Assembly: GCF_003850045.1 (NCBI RefSeq)
Contig: NZ_RQJX01000001.1
Span: 186,001 to 250,000 of the forward strand
Length of the DNA: 64,000 bases
Source: Aeromicrobium camelliae
GTDB lineage: Bacteria > Actinomycetota > Actinomycetes > Propionibacteriales > Nocardioidaceae
Reading direction: 5' to 3'
A program made the translations under genes and the position numbers. How positions within the stretch are numbered: the first letter of the stretch is position 1; each line of letters opens with the position of its first letter. Positions 39,803 to 50,754 of the stretch are shown one piece after another. The notes under the pieces were generated by a model, which saw only the letters and a list, made by a program, of their open reading frames with translations, made no database searches and was not told the origin of the DNA.

Positions 39803-39890
39803 GGGGCAAAACCTGTTCTCTCATGAAACGACGGGTGACGCGGTGATCGCGGCCGGCCGGCTTGAGGCGCGGTCGAACACGCGATCGTCA

Positions 39891-39896
39891 ACGTTA
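39891..39896 (-). promoter_or_regulatory. Possible -10 hexamer of rpsT
   Basis: The minus strand reads TAACGT about 89 nt upstream of the GTG, giving a leader of about 82 nt. A long leader would suit autoregulation by S20, but no defined structure was worked out. Confidence 0.4.
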
Positions 39897-39934
39897 CCAG
39901 TCCCAGGGGCACCGACTCAAATCGAGGCGACCCC

Positions 39935-39940
39935 TAGGAT
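39935..39940 (+). promoter_or_regulatory. -10 hexamer of the membrane protein gene at 39948, leaderless
   Basis: TAGGAT ends 7 nt before the GTG at 39948. An in-frame ATG at 39939 overlaps the hexamer itself and would lie upstream of the transcript start, so it is rejected. Confidence 0.65.
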
Positions 39941-39947
39941 GGTCGAC

Positions 39948-40289
39948 GTGTCCATTCTCTACACCGTCCTTGTCGTCCTGCACATCGTGTGCTGGGCCGC
40001 CGCCCTCGTGGTGTACCTGCGCGACATCCGTGCACCGCGAGTCGCGCCGGGGATCGCCCACAGCATCGCGGGCGCTCTCGTCACGGGTCTGATCCTGGTG
40101 GCGATGTGGGAGATGACCGATGTCAAGGACGGCGACCCCAATCACGTCAAGATCGGGATCAAGCTGGTCGTGGCGCTGATCGCGACCATCCTGGCGTTCA
40201 CCCAGCAGAAGAAGCCGGCCCCGAATCCGATGGCGCATGTCGTCGCGGGCCTGGTCGTGGTGAACATCGTGATCGCTCTGGTCTGGTAG
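39948..40289 (+). CDS. Four-helix membrane protein of unknown function
   Basis: A 113-residue protein with four predicted membrane helices (about 3-23, 35-57, 70-86, 95-112). Charged residues sit in the short loops (RDIRAPR, TDVKDGDPNHVK, TQQKKPAPN), which fits an integral membrane fold with both ends outside or both inside. A His in the first helix (VLHIVCWA) is noteworthy, but no cofactor site can be claimed. I do not recognise a characterised family. It ends 16 nt before lepA and may be co-transcribed with it. Confidence 0.72.
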   Translation: MSILYTVLVVLHIVCWAAALVVYLRDIRAPRVAPGIAHSIAGALVTGLILVAMWEMTDVKDGDPNHVKIGIKLVVALIATILAFTQQKKPAPNPMAHVVAGLVVVNIVIALVW

Positions 40290-40305
40290 ACGGTAGGTGA
40301 CCTCC

Positions 40306-42153
<1,848 letters not shown>

Positions 42154-42213
42154 CCGGCGTCGATGCGAAGCAGGTCGGGCGCGAAAGCACTGTGTGAAGC
42201 GGGCCGGATGGGT

Positions 42214-42219
42214 TAGGGT
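42214..42219 (+). promoter_or_regulatory. -10 hexamer of the acyl-CoA synthetase gene
   Basis: TAGGGT 34 nt upstream of the ATG gives a leader of about 28 nt with a clear AAGGAG before the start. Confidence 0.55.
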
Positions 42220-42253
42220 GATCCACACCACAACCCCCTGGTGAAGGAGCACG

Positions 42254-44092
42254 ATGTCCGCTGCCACTCCCACGCCCGAACAGCTCGAGATCGTCAACAG
42301 CCGCGCTCGCAACGTGGGCGAGATGTTCTTCGACCGCGTCGCGAAGTCCGGGAGCCGCGAGGCCTTCCGGTTCCCTGATGCGAACGAGAACTGGCAGTCC
42401 ATCACGTGGGCCGAGGCCGGTGAACACGTGACGAAGCTCGCGGCCGGGCTCATCGCGCTGGGCATCGAGCGCGAGCAGCGTGTCGCGATCGCGTCCAACA
42501 CCCGCTACGAGTGGATTCTGGCCGATCTCGCGGTCAACGCCGCCGGCGCGGCCACCACGACCGTCTACCCGACCACGGTGGCCGACGACGTCGAGTACAT
42601 CCTGGCCGACTCCGACAGCCGCGTCGTGTTCGCCGAGGACGACGAGCAGATCGCCAAACTGCGCGAGAAGCGCTCCGAGCTGCCGAGCGTCGTCAAGGTC
42701 GTGACCTTCGACGGCCAGGTCGACGGCGACTGGGTCATCGGCCTGAGCGAACTGGAGGAGCTCGGCGAGAAGCACCTGCAGGACCACCCCACGGTCGTCC
42801 AGGACCGCGTCGCCGCCACGCAGCCCGACGACCTCGCCACCCTGATCTACACGTCCGGCACCACCGGTCGCCCCAAGGGCGTCCGGCTGAGCCACGACGG
42901 CTGGACCTACGAGGGCGCCGCGGTCGCGGCGGGCGGGTTCCTGTCCGTCGACGACCTCGAGTTCCGCTGGCTGCCGATGGCGCACTCGTTCGGCAAGGTC
43001 CTGCTCACCACCCAGTTGCAGGTCGGGTTCCCGGCCGCGATCGACGGCCGCGTCCCCAAGATCGTCGAGAACCTGGCGATCGTCCAGCCCACCTTCATGG
43101 GTGCTGCCCCGCGCATCTTCGAGAAGGCCTACGGCCGCATCGTCGGCATGATGGAGGAAGAGGGCGGCGTCAAGCTCAAGCTCTTCCGTTGGGCCGAGAG
43201 GGTGGGCCTGCAGCATTCGCGTCTGGAACGTGCCGGCAAGCCGATCCCCGCGCCGCTCAAGATCCAGTACGCCCTCGCCGACAAGCTCGTGTTCACCAAG
43301 ATCCGCGCGCGCTTCGGTGGCCGGGTGCGGTTCTTCATCTCCGGCGCCGCGGCCCTGTCCAGCGATATCGCCGAGTGGTTCCACGCTGCCGGCGTCCTGG
43401 TGCTCGAGGGCTACGGCCTGACCGAGACCTCCGCCGGGTCGTTCGTCAACCACCCCGACAACTTCAAGATCGGCACGGTCGGCCTCCCGATGCCCGGTAC
43501 CGACGTCATGATCGCCGAAGACGGCGAGGTCCTGATCAAGGGTCCGGGCGTCATGCGCGGGTACCACAACCTCGAGGCCGAGTCGGCGTCCTCGCTCACC
43601 GAGGACGGGTGGCTGGCCACCGGCGACATCGGCCACGTCGACGCCGACGGTTTCCTGACGATCACCGACCGCAAGAAGGACCTGTTCAAGACTTCGGGCG
43701 GCAAGTACGTCGCACCCTCCCACATCGAGGGCATGTTCAAGGCGGTCTGCCCGTTGGCCAGTCAGATGGTGGTGCACGGCAGCGAGCGCAACTTCTGCTC
43801 GGCGCTCATCACCCTCGATCCGGACGCCGTCGACGGCTGGGCGCAGCAGCACGGCATGGCGGGCAAGTCCTACGCCGAGGTCGTCTCCTCGCCGCAGATG
43901 CAGCAGGAGATGGAGGGATACATCGCCGAGCTCAACAGCAAGCTGAACCGCTGGGAGACGATCAAGAAGTGGGCGATCCTCGACCACGACCTCTCGGTCG
44001 AGTCGGGCGAGATCACCCCGAGCCTCAAGGTCAAGCGGCGTGTGGTGGAGGAGAACTACAAGGACATCCTCGACGGCTTCTACACCGCCTAG
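42254..44092 (+). CDS. Long-chain acyl-CoA synthetase (AMP-forming, FadD15-like)
   Basis: A 612-residue ANL-superfamily ligase. The P-loop-like TSGTTGRPKGVRLSH (about residue 200), the EGYGLTETSA motif, TGDIGHVDADGFLTITDRKKDLFKTSGGK and the C-terminal catalytic Lys region (SGEITPSLKVKRR) are present. It adenylates a fatty acid and transfers it to CoA in the cytoplasm. It matches the FadD15-type long-chain ligases of Actinobacteria more than fatty-acyl-AMP ligases. Translation uses AAGGAG before ATG 42254. Confidence 0.94.
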   Translation: MSAATPTPEQLEIVNSRARNVGEMFFDRVAKSGSREAFRFPDANENWQSITWAEAGEHVTKLAAGLIALGIEREQRVAIASNTRYEWILADLAVNAAGAATTTVYPTTVADDVEYILADSDSRVVFAEDDEQIAKLREKRSELPSVVKVVTFDGQVDGDWVIGLSELEELGEKHLQDHPTVVQDRVAATQPDDLATLIYTSGTTGRPKGVRLSHDGWTYEGAAVAAGGFLSVDDLEFRWLPMAHSFGKVLLTTQLQVGFPAAIDGRVPKIVENLAIVQPTFMGAAPRIFEKAYGRIVGMMEEEGGVKLKLFRWAERVGLQHSRLERAGKPIPAPLKIQYALADKLVFTKIRARFGGRVRFFISGAAALSSDIAEWFHAAGVLVLEGYGLTETSAGSFVNHPDNFKIGTVGLPMPGTDVMIAEDGEVLIKGPGVMRGYHNLEAESASSLTEDGWLATGDIGHVDADGFLTITDRKKDLFKTSGGKYVAPSHIEGMFKAVCPLASQMVVHGSERNFCSALITLDPDAVDGWAQQHGMAGKSYAEVVSSPQMQQEMEGYIAELNSKLNRWETIKKWAILDHDLSVESGEITPSLKVKRRVVEENYKDILDGFYTA

Positions 44093-44110
44093 AATCTTGC
44101 TGCCGGCCGC

Positions 44111-44116
44111 TAGGCT
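44111..44116 (+). promoter_or_regulatory. -10 hexamer of hemW, leaderless
   Basis: TAGGCT ends 7 nt before the GTG at 44124. Confidence 0.65.
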
Positions 44117-44123
44117 GGCTCGC

Positions 44124-45269
44124 GTGACCGCCGAAGGAGCGACCGCCAGGGAGTGGGGTCGCTCCTTCGGCCTGTATCTGCACGTGCCGTTCTGCGACGT
44201 CCGCTGCGGCTACTGCGACTTCAACACCTACACCTCCGACGAGCTCGGCGAGGGTGCGACGCGGGCGCAGTACGCGGACTCGGCGCTCGCCGAGATCGCC
44301 CTCGCACGTGAGGCGGTAGGACAGCGCCGGGTCGACACCGTCTTCGTCGGCGGGGGAACCCCCACGCAGCTTGCCTCGTCCGAGCTCGTGCGGATGCTGC
44401 GGGGCATCGAGGACGCCTTCGGGTTCGCGCCCGACGTCGAGGTCACGACGGAGGCCAACCCCGACAGCGTCACGCCCGCCTCGCTGGCCGAGCTGCGCGA
44501 CGGCGGGTTCACGCGGATCTCGTTCGGCATGCAGTCGGCGGTGCCGCACGTGCTGGCGATGCTCGACCGGACCCACGACCCGGCCGGGGTGCCGCAGGCC
44601 GTGCGCTGGGCGCGCGAGGCCGGGTTCGACCAGGTCAGTGTCGACCTCATCTACGGCACGCCCACCGAGAGCGTGGACGACTGGCGCCGCACGGTCGAGG
44701 ACGCGCTCGCCATGGAGCCCGACCACATCAGCGCCTACGCGCTCATCGTCGAGCAGGGCACGGCCTTCGCCCGCAAGGTCAACCGCGGCCAGGTCACGAT
44801 GCCCGACGACGACGAGACGGCTGACAAGTACGTCCTCGCCGATGATCTGTTCGCGCAGGCCGGGCTGCAGTGGTACGAGCTGTCGAACTGGGCTCGCGAC
44901 GACGCAGCCCGCTGCCGGCACAACCTCGGGTACTGGTACAGCGGCGACTGGTGGGGGATCGGGCCGGGCGCCCACTCCCACGTGGCAGGGGAGCGGTGGT
45001 GGAACGTCAAGCACCCCGCTGCCTACGCGCAGCGAGTGTCCGCCGGTGCGTCCCCGCGCATGGACGGCGAGCGCCTCGACGACGCGTCACGCCGACTCGA
45101 GGACGTCATGCTGCGCATCCGGTTGCGCGAGGGGATCGAGCGGAGCGCGCTGGCGGGCGACCCGGAACCGCTGATCGCCCAGGGTCTGCTCGAACCGCGC
45201 GGTGATCGCGTCGTGCTGACGCTCGACGGCCGGCTCCTCGCCGACCACGTCGTCCGCGAACTCACCTAG
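44124..45269 (+). CDS. hemW: HemW radical SAM heme chaperone
   Basis: A 381-residue radical SAM protein. The cluster motif is C24-x3-C28-x2-C31 (PFCDVRCGYCDF), with VFVGGGTPTQL, EANPDS, RISFGMQSA and DLIYGTP following as in coproporphyrinogen oxidase-like proteins. Family knowledge makes HemW a heme-binding chaperone rather than HemN. The GTG at 44124 is fixed by the -10 hexamer; a longer reading into the acyl-CoA synthetase gene is rejected. It converges with the DUF3097 gene 7 nt away. Confidence 0.93.
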   Translation: MTAEGATAREWGRSFGLYLHVPFCDVRCGYCDFNTYTSDELGEGATRAQYADSALAEIALAREAVGQRRVDTVFVGGGTPTQLASSELVRMLRGIEDAFGFAPDVEVTTEANPDSVTPASLAELRDGGFTRISFGMQSAVPHVLAMLDRTHDPAGVPQAVRWAREAGFDQVSVDLIYGTPTESVDDWRRTVEDALAMEPDHISAYALIVEQGTAFARKVNRGQVTMPDDDETADKYVLADDLFAQAGLQWYELSNWARDDAARCRHNLGYWYSGDWWGIGPGAHSHVAGERWWNVKHPAAYAQRVSAGASPRMDGERLDDASRRLEDVMLRIRLREGIERSALAGDPEPLIAQGLLEPRGDRVVLTLDGRLLADHVVRELT

Positions 45270-45276
45270 CGGTCCG

Positions 45277-46113
45277 TCACCCCACGGTGGCGAAGTCGAT
45301 GAGTTCCTCGACCCGGCCGAGGAACGCCGGTTCGAGGTCGGTGTAGGTCCGCACCCGCGACAGGATGTGCTTCCACGCCCGGGCGATGTCCGCCTGGTCC
45401 GCGTGCGGCCAGCCGAACGCGGCGCAGATGCCGCGCTTCCAGTCCGTGCCACGGGGGATGGTGGGCCACTCCCGGACGCCGATCCGTTCGGGTTTGACCG
45501 CCTGCCACACGTCGACGTAGGGGTGGCCGACGACGAGGACGTGCGGATGAGCACTGAACTGCTCGGCGATCCGCGACTCCTTGGACCCGGGGACGAGGTG
45601 GTCGACGAGGACACCGAGTCGTCGCTCGGCGGTGGGCGCGAAGTCGGCCACGATGGCGGCGAGATCGTCGATGCCGCCCAGGTACTCCACGGCGACACCT
45701 TCGGCGCGCAGATCATCGCCCCACACCTTCTCGACGAGCTCGGCGTCGTGGCGCCCCTCGACGTAGATCCGGCTCGGCAAGGCGACCTTGGCGCGCGTGT
45801 CAGCCGCCACCCGCGACCCCGATGCCGTGCGGGTGGGTGCGGCGGGGGCGTTGCGGGCGGGGGCGACGAGCACGACCGGCTTGCCCTCCATGAGGAAACC
45901 TGGCCCGAGCGGGAACGTCTTGCGACGCAGTCGGCGATCCTCGAGTTCGACGACGCCGAGGTCGCGCTCCACCCGCATGATCTCGCCGACGAAGCCGGTG
46001 GTGGCCTCCTCGACGACCAGGCCGGGATCGGCGGCCAGCTCGATCGAGCGGCCGCGCGGCGGGCGGCGCCAGTCGCCGGACAGCACGTCCTGGCCGTAGC
46101 GGTCAGAGCCCAT
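45277..46113 (-). CDS. DUF3097 family protein
   Basis: A 278-residue protein of the actinobacterial DUF3097 family, of unknown function. The N-terminal third looks like a small beta-barrel (GFVGEIMRVERDLGVVELED). The C-terminal part has RIYVEGRHDAELVEKVWG and later LGVLVDHLVPGSKESRIA, a Glu followed by an Asp-containing strand that recalls a TOPRIM-like arrangement; this is a comparison by eye. It overlaps the upstream small gene by 11 nt and is probably in one transcript with it. Confidence 0.82.
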   Translation of the reverse strand: MGSDRYGQDVLSGDWRRPPRGRSIELAADPGLVVEEATTGFVGEIMRVERDLGVVELEDRRLRRKTFPLGPGFLMEGKPVVLVAPARNAPAAPTRTASGSRVAADTRAKVALPSRIYVEGRHDAELVEKVWGDDLRAEGVAVEYLGGIDDLAAIVADFAPTAERRLGVLVDHLVPGSKESRIAEQFSAHPHVLVVGHPYVDVWQAVKPERIGVREWPTIPRGTDWKRGICAAFGWPHADQADIARAWKHILSRVRTYTDLEPAFLGRVEELIDFATVG

Positions 46114-46525
46114 GAACGACCTCCAGGAGTCGCTGGTGGAACCGCTCGACGTCGTCCTTGGAGCCGGAGTCGAGCGTGGTGTCGACGATGAGTCCGAGCG
46201 CGAGGTCGATGGCGGCGGGCCAGCTCGGCGGAACGTCAGCGGGCACCTGCTCGGTGACGAGGGCCCCGAGCGCCACGTGGGTGTCGCCGCCGTCGCTCAC
46301 GACCATCGCGAGTTCTCCGCCTTCGGGTCCGTCGCCGAGGAACGAGACCTCCACGAAGGCCGTGCCGAGCTGCGTCGCCCACGCTCCGGCGAGGGAGCCG
46401 CCACGCGACTCGTGCGCGACCACCGAGCCGTCGGGCGCGGTGACGCGGTACGGCGTGTACACCAGCGTCGCGCCCTGCGAGCTCACCGCGATCGCGCCGT
46501 CGTCGCGCACCTCGAGATCGACCAC
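46103..46525 (-). CDS. Hypothetical protein divergent from hrcA
   Basis: An acidic soluble protein of about 140 residues with no signal peptide or membrane segment. Motif-like pieces: YTPYRVTAPDGSVVAHE and EVSFLGDGPEGGELAM. I do not recognise a family. Start choice is uncertain: GTG 46525 gives VVDLEVRDDG, while GTG 46552 would add nine residues and begin inside the CIRCE element. It is coupled to the DUF3097 gene. Its proximal control region coincides with the HrcA operator, so heat-shock control is possible but unproven. Confidence 0.6.
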   Translation of the reverse strand: MVDLEVRDDGAIAVSSQGATLVYTPYRVTAPDGSVVAHESRGGSLAGAWATQLGTAFVEVSFLGDGPEGGELAMVVSDGGDTHVALGALVTEQVPADVPPSWPAAIDLALGLIVDTTLDSGSKDDVERFHQRLLEVVHGL

Positions 46526-46530
46526 CTCGC

Positions 46531-46536
46531 TAGAGT
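46531..46536 (+). promoter_or_regulatory. -10 hexamer of hrcA
   Basis: TAGAGT lies about 51 nt upstream of the hrcA ATG. The expected transcription start falls inside the CIRCE element that overlaps its last bases. Confidence 0.55.
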
Positions 46537-46561
46537 GGCACTTGGAATCCACGAGTGCCAG
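46535..46561 (+). promoter_or_regulatory. CIRCE operator (HrcA binding site)
   Basis: Two 9-bp half-sites separated by 9 bp: left GTGGCACTT (46535-46543), right GAGTGCCAG (46553-46561). The right half matches the actinobacterial CIRCE consensus CTGGCACTC-N9-GAGTGCCAG exactly and the left half at 7 of 9 positions. It lies over the start of the hrcA-dnaJ transcript, so HrcA should repress its own operon until heat shock. Confidence 0.88.
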
Positions 46562-46587
46562 TGCGACACGGGGAGGTGAGCGCGATC

Positions 46588-47619
46588 ATGTCGGAGGAAC
46601 GTCGGCTCGAGGTGCTGCGCGCCATCGTCGAGGACTACGTCGCGACGCAGGAACCCGTCGGATCGCGCGCGCTCGTCGAGCGGCACCACCTCGGCGTCTC
46701 GCCTGCGACGATCCGCAACGACATGGCCACCCTCGAGGACGAGGGCTACATCACCCAACCGCACACCAGCGCGGGGCGCATCCCGACCGACAAGGGCTAC
46801 CGGATGTTCGTCGACCGCCTGGCCACGGTCAAGGCGATGTCGCCGGCGGAGCGGCGGGCCATCGAGACCTTCCTGGCCGGCGCGGTCGACGTCGACGACG
46901 TGATCCAGCGCAGCGTGAAAGTCCTCGCGCAACTGACCAACCAGGTCGCGATCGTGCAGTACCCCTCGCTGACCCGCTCCACCGTGCGGCACATCGAGCT
47001 CGTGGCGCTGGAGTCCGCGCGGATGCTGCTCGTCGTCATCACCAGCAGCGGCCGCGTGGAGCAGCGCATCGTCGAGCTGGAGGAGACCCCGAACGAGGAG
47101 CTCGTCGCCGATCTGCGGTCCCGCATCATCCGCGCGACGGTGGGCGAGCGGCTTCCCGAAGCCTCGCTCAACCTCGCCGAGATCATCGGCACCTTCGCCC
47201 CCGGCGACCGGCCGATCGTCACGAGCATCGTCACGACATTGAGCCAGACGTTCTCCAACGAGCGATCCGACGAACGCATCGCTGTCGGCGGCACCGCCAA
47301 TCTGGCGCGGTTCGGCGCCGATTTCGACACCGCCATCCGGCCCGTGCTGGAGGCGCTGGAGGAGCAGGTCGTGCTGCTGAAGCTGCTCGGCGAAGCCAGC
47401 CGGCCGCGCCCCACCGACCATCCGCAAGTGCGGATCGGCTCCGAAACAGGTCACGAGGGCTTCGCCGGAACCGCCGTCGTCTCCAGTCCGTACGGGTCGG
47501 ACGCGGAGATCCTGGCGACGCTCGGTACCGTCGGACCCACCCGCATGGACTACCCGGGCACGATCGCCGCCGTCGGTGCGGTCGCCCGTTACGTCGGCCG
47601 GATCCTCGCGGACGGCTGA
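46588..47619 (+). CDS. hrcA: Heat-inducible transcription repressor HrcA
   Basis: A 343-residue repressor of class I heat-shock genes. The N-terminal winged helix contains [22 protein letters not shown] and [19 protein letters not shown], followed by a GAF-like middle and an inserted dimerisation domain; the C-terminal [14 protein letters not shown] is conserved. GGGAGG precedes the ATG at 46588, which starts [10 protein letters not shown] as in relatives; an in-frame GTG at 46555 lies inside the operator and is rejected. dnaJ follows after 9 nt. Confidence 0.96.
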   Translation: MSEERRLEVLRAIVEDYVATQEPVGSRALVERHHLGVSPATIRNDMATLEDEGYITQPHTSAGRIPTDKGYRMFVDRLATVKAMSPAERRAIETFLAGAVDVDDVIQRSVKVLAQLTNQVAIVQYPSLTRSTVRHIELVALESARMLLVVITSSGRVEQRIVELEETPNEELVADLRSRIIRATVGERLPEASLNLAEIIGTFAPGDRPIVTSIVTTLSQTFSNERSDERIAVGGTANLARFGADFDTAIRPVLEALEEQVVLLKLLGEASRPRPTDHPQVRIGSETGHEGFAGTAVVSSPYGSDAEILATLGTVGPTRMDYPGTIAAVGAVARYVGRILADG

Positions 47620-47628
47620 GGAAGAGAC

Positions 47629-48786
47629 ATGGCACAGGACTATTACGAACTCTTGGGCGTGACGCGTCAGGCGACGCCCGAGGAGCTGAAGAAGGCGTAC
47701 CGCAAGCTCGCGCGCCGACTGCACCCGGACGTCAACGACGCTCCCGACGCGGCAGAGCGGTTCAAGGAGGTCTCGCAGGCCTACGAGGTGCTGTCGGACC
47801 CGCAGAAGCGTGCGGTCTACGACCGCGGCGGCGACCCGTTCGGTGGCCGCGGCATGGGCGGCGGCTTCGGCCAGGGCTTCAGCTTCGACGACATCATGGA
47901 CGCGTTCTTCGGGCAAGGGGCGTCGTCGCGCGGCCCTCGCTCGCGCGTCCAGCGCGGCTCGGACGCCCTGTTGCGGGTGGCGATCACGCTCGCCGACGCG
48001 GCGTTCGGCGTGACCCGCGAACTCAAGGTCGACACCGCGGTCGTCTGCGACGTGTGCGCGGGCTCGGGGGCTCGCGAAGGCTCGGAACCGGTCACCTGCG
48101 GTACCTGTCACGGTCACGGCGAGGTGCAGTCGGTCCAGCGGTCGCTGCTCGGTGACATCCGCACGTCCCGACCCTGCCCGACCTGCCACGGCTTCGGCAC
48201 CGTGGTCCCCGACCCGTGCCAGGAGTGCGGCGGTGACGGGCGTGTCCGGGCGCGGCGCAGCATCACCGTCAACATCCCCGCCGGCGTCGATGACGGCAAC
48301 CGCATCCAGCTGGCGGGTGAAGGTGAGGTGGGCCCTGGCGGCGGGCCGGCGGGCGATCTCTACGTCGAGGTTCGCGTCCAGCGGCATGAGTTCTTCACCC
48401 GCAAGAGCGACCAGTTGGCCTGCCAGGTGACCGTCCCGATGACGGCGGCGGCGCTCGGCACGCGGATCGAGATCCCGACCTTGGAGTCCGAGCGGGCCGA
48501 CCTCGCGGACACCGCCCCTTCGACCGTGCCGATCGACGTCCCCCCGGGAACCCAGTCCGGCGAGACGATCGTCGTTCGCGGTCAGGGCGTGACCCGGTTG
48601 CGCGGCAGCGGCCGCGGCGACCTGGTCGTTCAGGTCGTCGTCGAGACGCCGAGCGGCCTGGACGAGCGGCAGCGCGAGCTGCTTCTCGAACTCGCCCGCC
48701 TCCGCGACGAGGAGCGTCCCGAGACGGTCGTCAGCCACGCGCACAAGGGCGGGGTTTTCGGTCGCATCCGCGACGCCTTCAAGTGA
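47629..48786 (+). CDS. dnaJ: Chaperone DnaJ (DnaJ2 type)
   Basis: A 385-residue Hsp40 co-chaperone that stimulates DnaK ATPase activity. The J domain includes H32-P33-D34, a Gly-rich linker ([13 protein letters not shown]) follows, and the zinc domain has four CxxCxGxG-type repeats ([32 protein letters not shown]). It is the hrcA-linked second DnaJ of Actinobacteria, not the dnaK-grpE-linked copy. In many relatives rsmE follows; here the next gene is a HIT protein with its own promoter. Confidence 0.97.
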   Translation: MAQDYYELLGVTRQATPEELKKAYRKLARRLHPDVNDAPDAAERFKEVSQAYEVLSDPQKRAVYDRGGDPFGGRGMGGGFGQGFSFDDIMDAFFGQGASSRGPRSRVQRGSDALLRVAITLADAAFGVTRELKVDTAVVCDVCAGSGAREGSEPVTCGTCHGHGEVQSVQRSLLGDIRTSRPCPTCHGFGTVVPDPCQECGGDGRVRARRSITVNIPAGVDDGNRIQLAGEGEVGPGGGPAGDLYVEVRVQRHEFFTRKSDQLACQVTVPMTAAALGTRIEIPTLESERADLADTAPSTVPIDVPPGTQSGETIVVRGQGVTRLRGSGRGDLVVQVVVETPSGLDERQRELLLELARLRDEERPETVVSHAHKGGVFGRIRDAFK

Positions 48787-48838
48787 CGTTCCGGCCACTC
48801 ATCCGCACGTGAGCAGGTGACGGACCGCCCGGCGTTCG

Positions 48839-48844
48839 TACACT
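48839..48844 (+). promoter_or_regulatory. -10 hexamer of the HIT gene, leaderless
   Basis: TACACT ends 6 nt before the ATG at 48851. Confidence 0.65.
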
Positions 48845-48850
48845 GACGCC

Positions 48851-49195
48851 ATGGCCTCCGACTGTGTGTTCTGCAAGATCGTCGCGGGAGAGATCCCGGC
48901 CGAGATCGTTGCCGAGTCCGACCAGACCATCGCGTTCCGCGACATCAACCCCAAGGCGCCCGTGCACGTCCTGGTGATCCCGCGCGAACACCAGCCCGAC
49001 ATCGCCAGCCTCGCCGCTGCGTCTCCCACCGTCGCGGCGGAGATGCTCGAGCAGAGCCGCGTGGTCGCGCGGCAGGAGGGCTACGAGGACTACAACCTCG
49101 TGTTCAACACCGGCGCCGACGCTGGGCAGACGGTCTTCCACGCACATGCGCATGTGCTCGCGGGAGTGGACGTCGCCAAGCTCTTCCTCGCCTGA
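48851..49195 (+). CDS. HIT family hydrolase (HINT-like)
   Basis: A 114-residue histidine-triad protein. The catalytic H97-A-H99-A-H101 motif lies near the C-terminus, and CVFCKIVAGEIPA at the N-terminus carries the two Cys of the HINT zinc site. It hydrolyses purine nucleoside phosphoramidates such as aminoacyl- or lysyl-AMP; the physiological substrate is unknown. The length is typical of HINT proteins. Confidence 0.94.
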   Translation: MASDCVFCKIVAGEIPAEIVAESDQTIAFRDINPKAPVHVLVIPREHQPDIASLAAASPTVAAEMLEQSRVVARQEGYEDYNLVFNTGADAGQTVFHAHAHVLAGVDVAKLFLA

Positions 49196-49239
49196 TCGTG
49201 CTGTCGGCGCGAATGGCGACGCGACAGTGCGCGGCCCCG

Positions 49240-49245
49240 TAGACT
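49240..49245 (+). promoter_or_regulatory. -10 hexamer of phoH, leaderless or nearly so
   Basis: TAGACT ends 9 nt before the ATG at 49255, leaving room for at most a few untranslated bases. It heads the phoH-ybeY-CorC transcript. Confidence 0.6.
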
Positions 49246-49254
49246 GGACAGCGT

Positions 49255-50253
<999 letters not shown>

Positions 50254-50271
50254 GCGACGCGGGACGTCGGC

Positions 50272-50754
50272 ATGAGTGTCGACGTCCTCAACGAGTCCGG
50301 GGTCGACGTCGACGTCACCACGTTGACCCGGCTCTGCCGGTTCGTGCTGCGGCGCATGCGGTTGCATCCGCAGACGGAGATGACGATGCGGCTCGTCGAG
50401 CCCGCCACCATCGCCACGCTCAACGAGCAGTGGATGGGCAAACAGGGGCCGACCGACGTGCTCTCCTTCCCCATGGACGAGCTCACGCCCGGCCGGGATG
50501 AGCCCGATGACGACGAGGACCCGGGCTACCTCGGCGACATCGCGTTGTGCCCGCAGATCGCCGAGCAGCAGGCGCCCGCCGCCGGGCACGACCGCGACGA
50601 CGAGATCGCGCTGCTGACGGTCCACGGGATGCTGCACCTCATGGGGTACGACCACGCGACGCCCGAGGAGCACGCCGAGATGTTCGGCATCCAAGGGCGC
50701 TTGCTGGTCGAGTGGCACGAGACCGCCGCAGGGAAGGACCCTGACGCGCCGTGA
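50272..50754 (+). CDS. ybeY: Endoribonuclease YbeY
   Basis: A 160-residue metal-dependent RNase that takes part in 16S rRNA 3'-end maturation and ribosome quality control. The zinc site H118-G-M-L-H122-L-M-G-Y-D-H128 matches the family HGxLHLxGYDH exactly. An unusually acidic insert (GRDEPDDDEDPGY) precedes GDIALCP. The stop overlaps the next start (GTGA). Confidence 0.97.
   Translation: MSVDVLNESGVDVDVTTLTRLCRFVLRRMRLHPQTEMTMRLVEPATIATLNEQWMGKQGPTDVLSFPMDELTPGRDEPDDDEDPGYLGDIALCPQIAEQQAPAAGHDRDDEIALLTVHGMLHLMGYDHATPEEHAEMFGIQGRLLVEWHETAAGKDPDAP

Noticed and set aside
46555..46587. GTG at 46555 as hrcA start.
   Set aside because: It lies inside the CIRCE element and has no ribosome binding site, whereas ATG 46588 follows GGGAGG and matches the family N-terminus.
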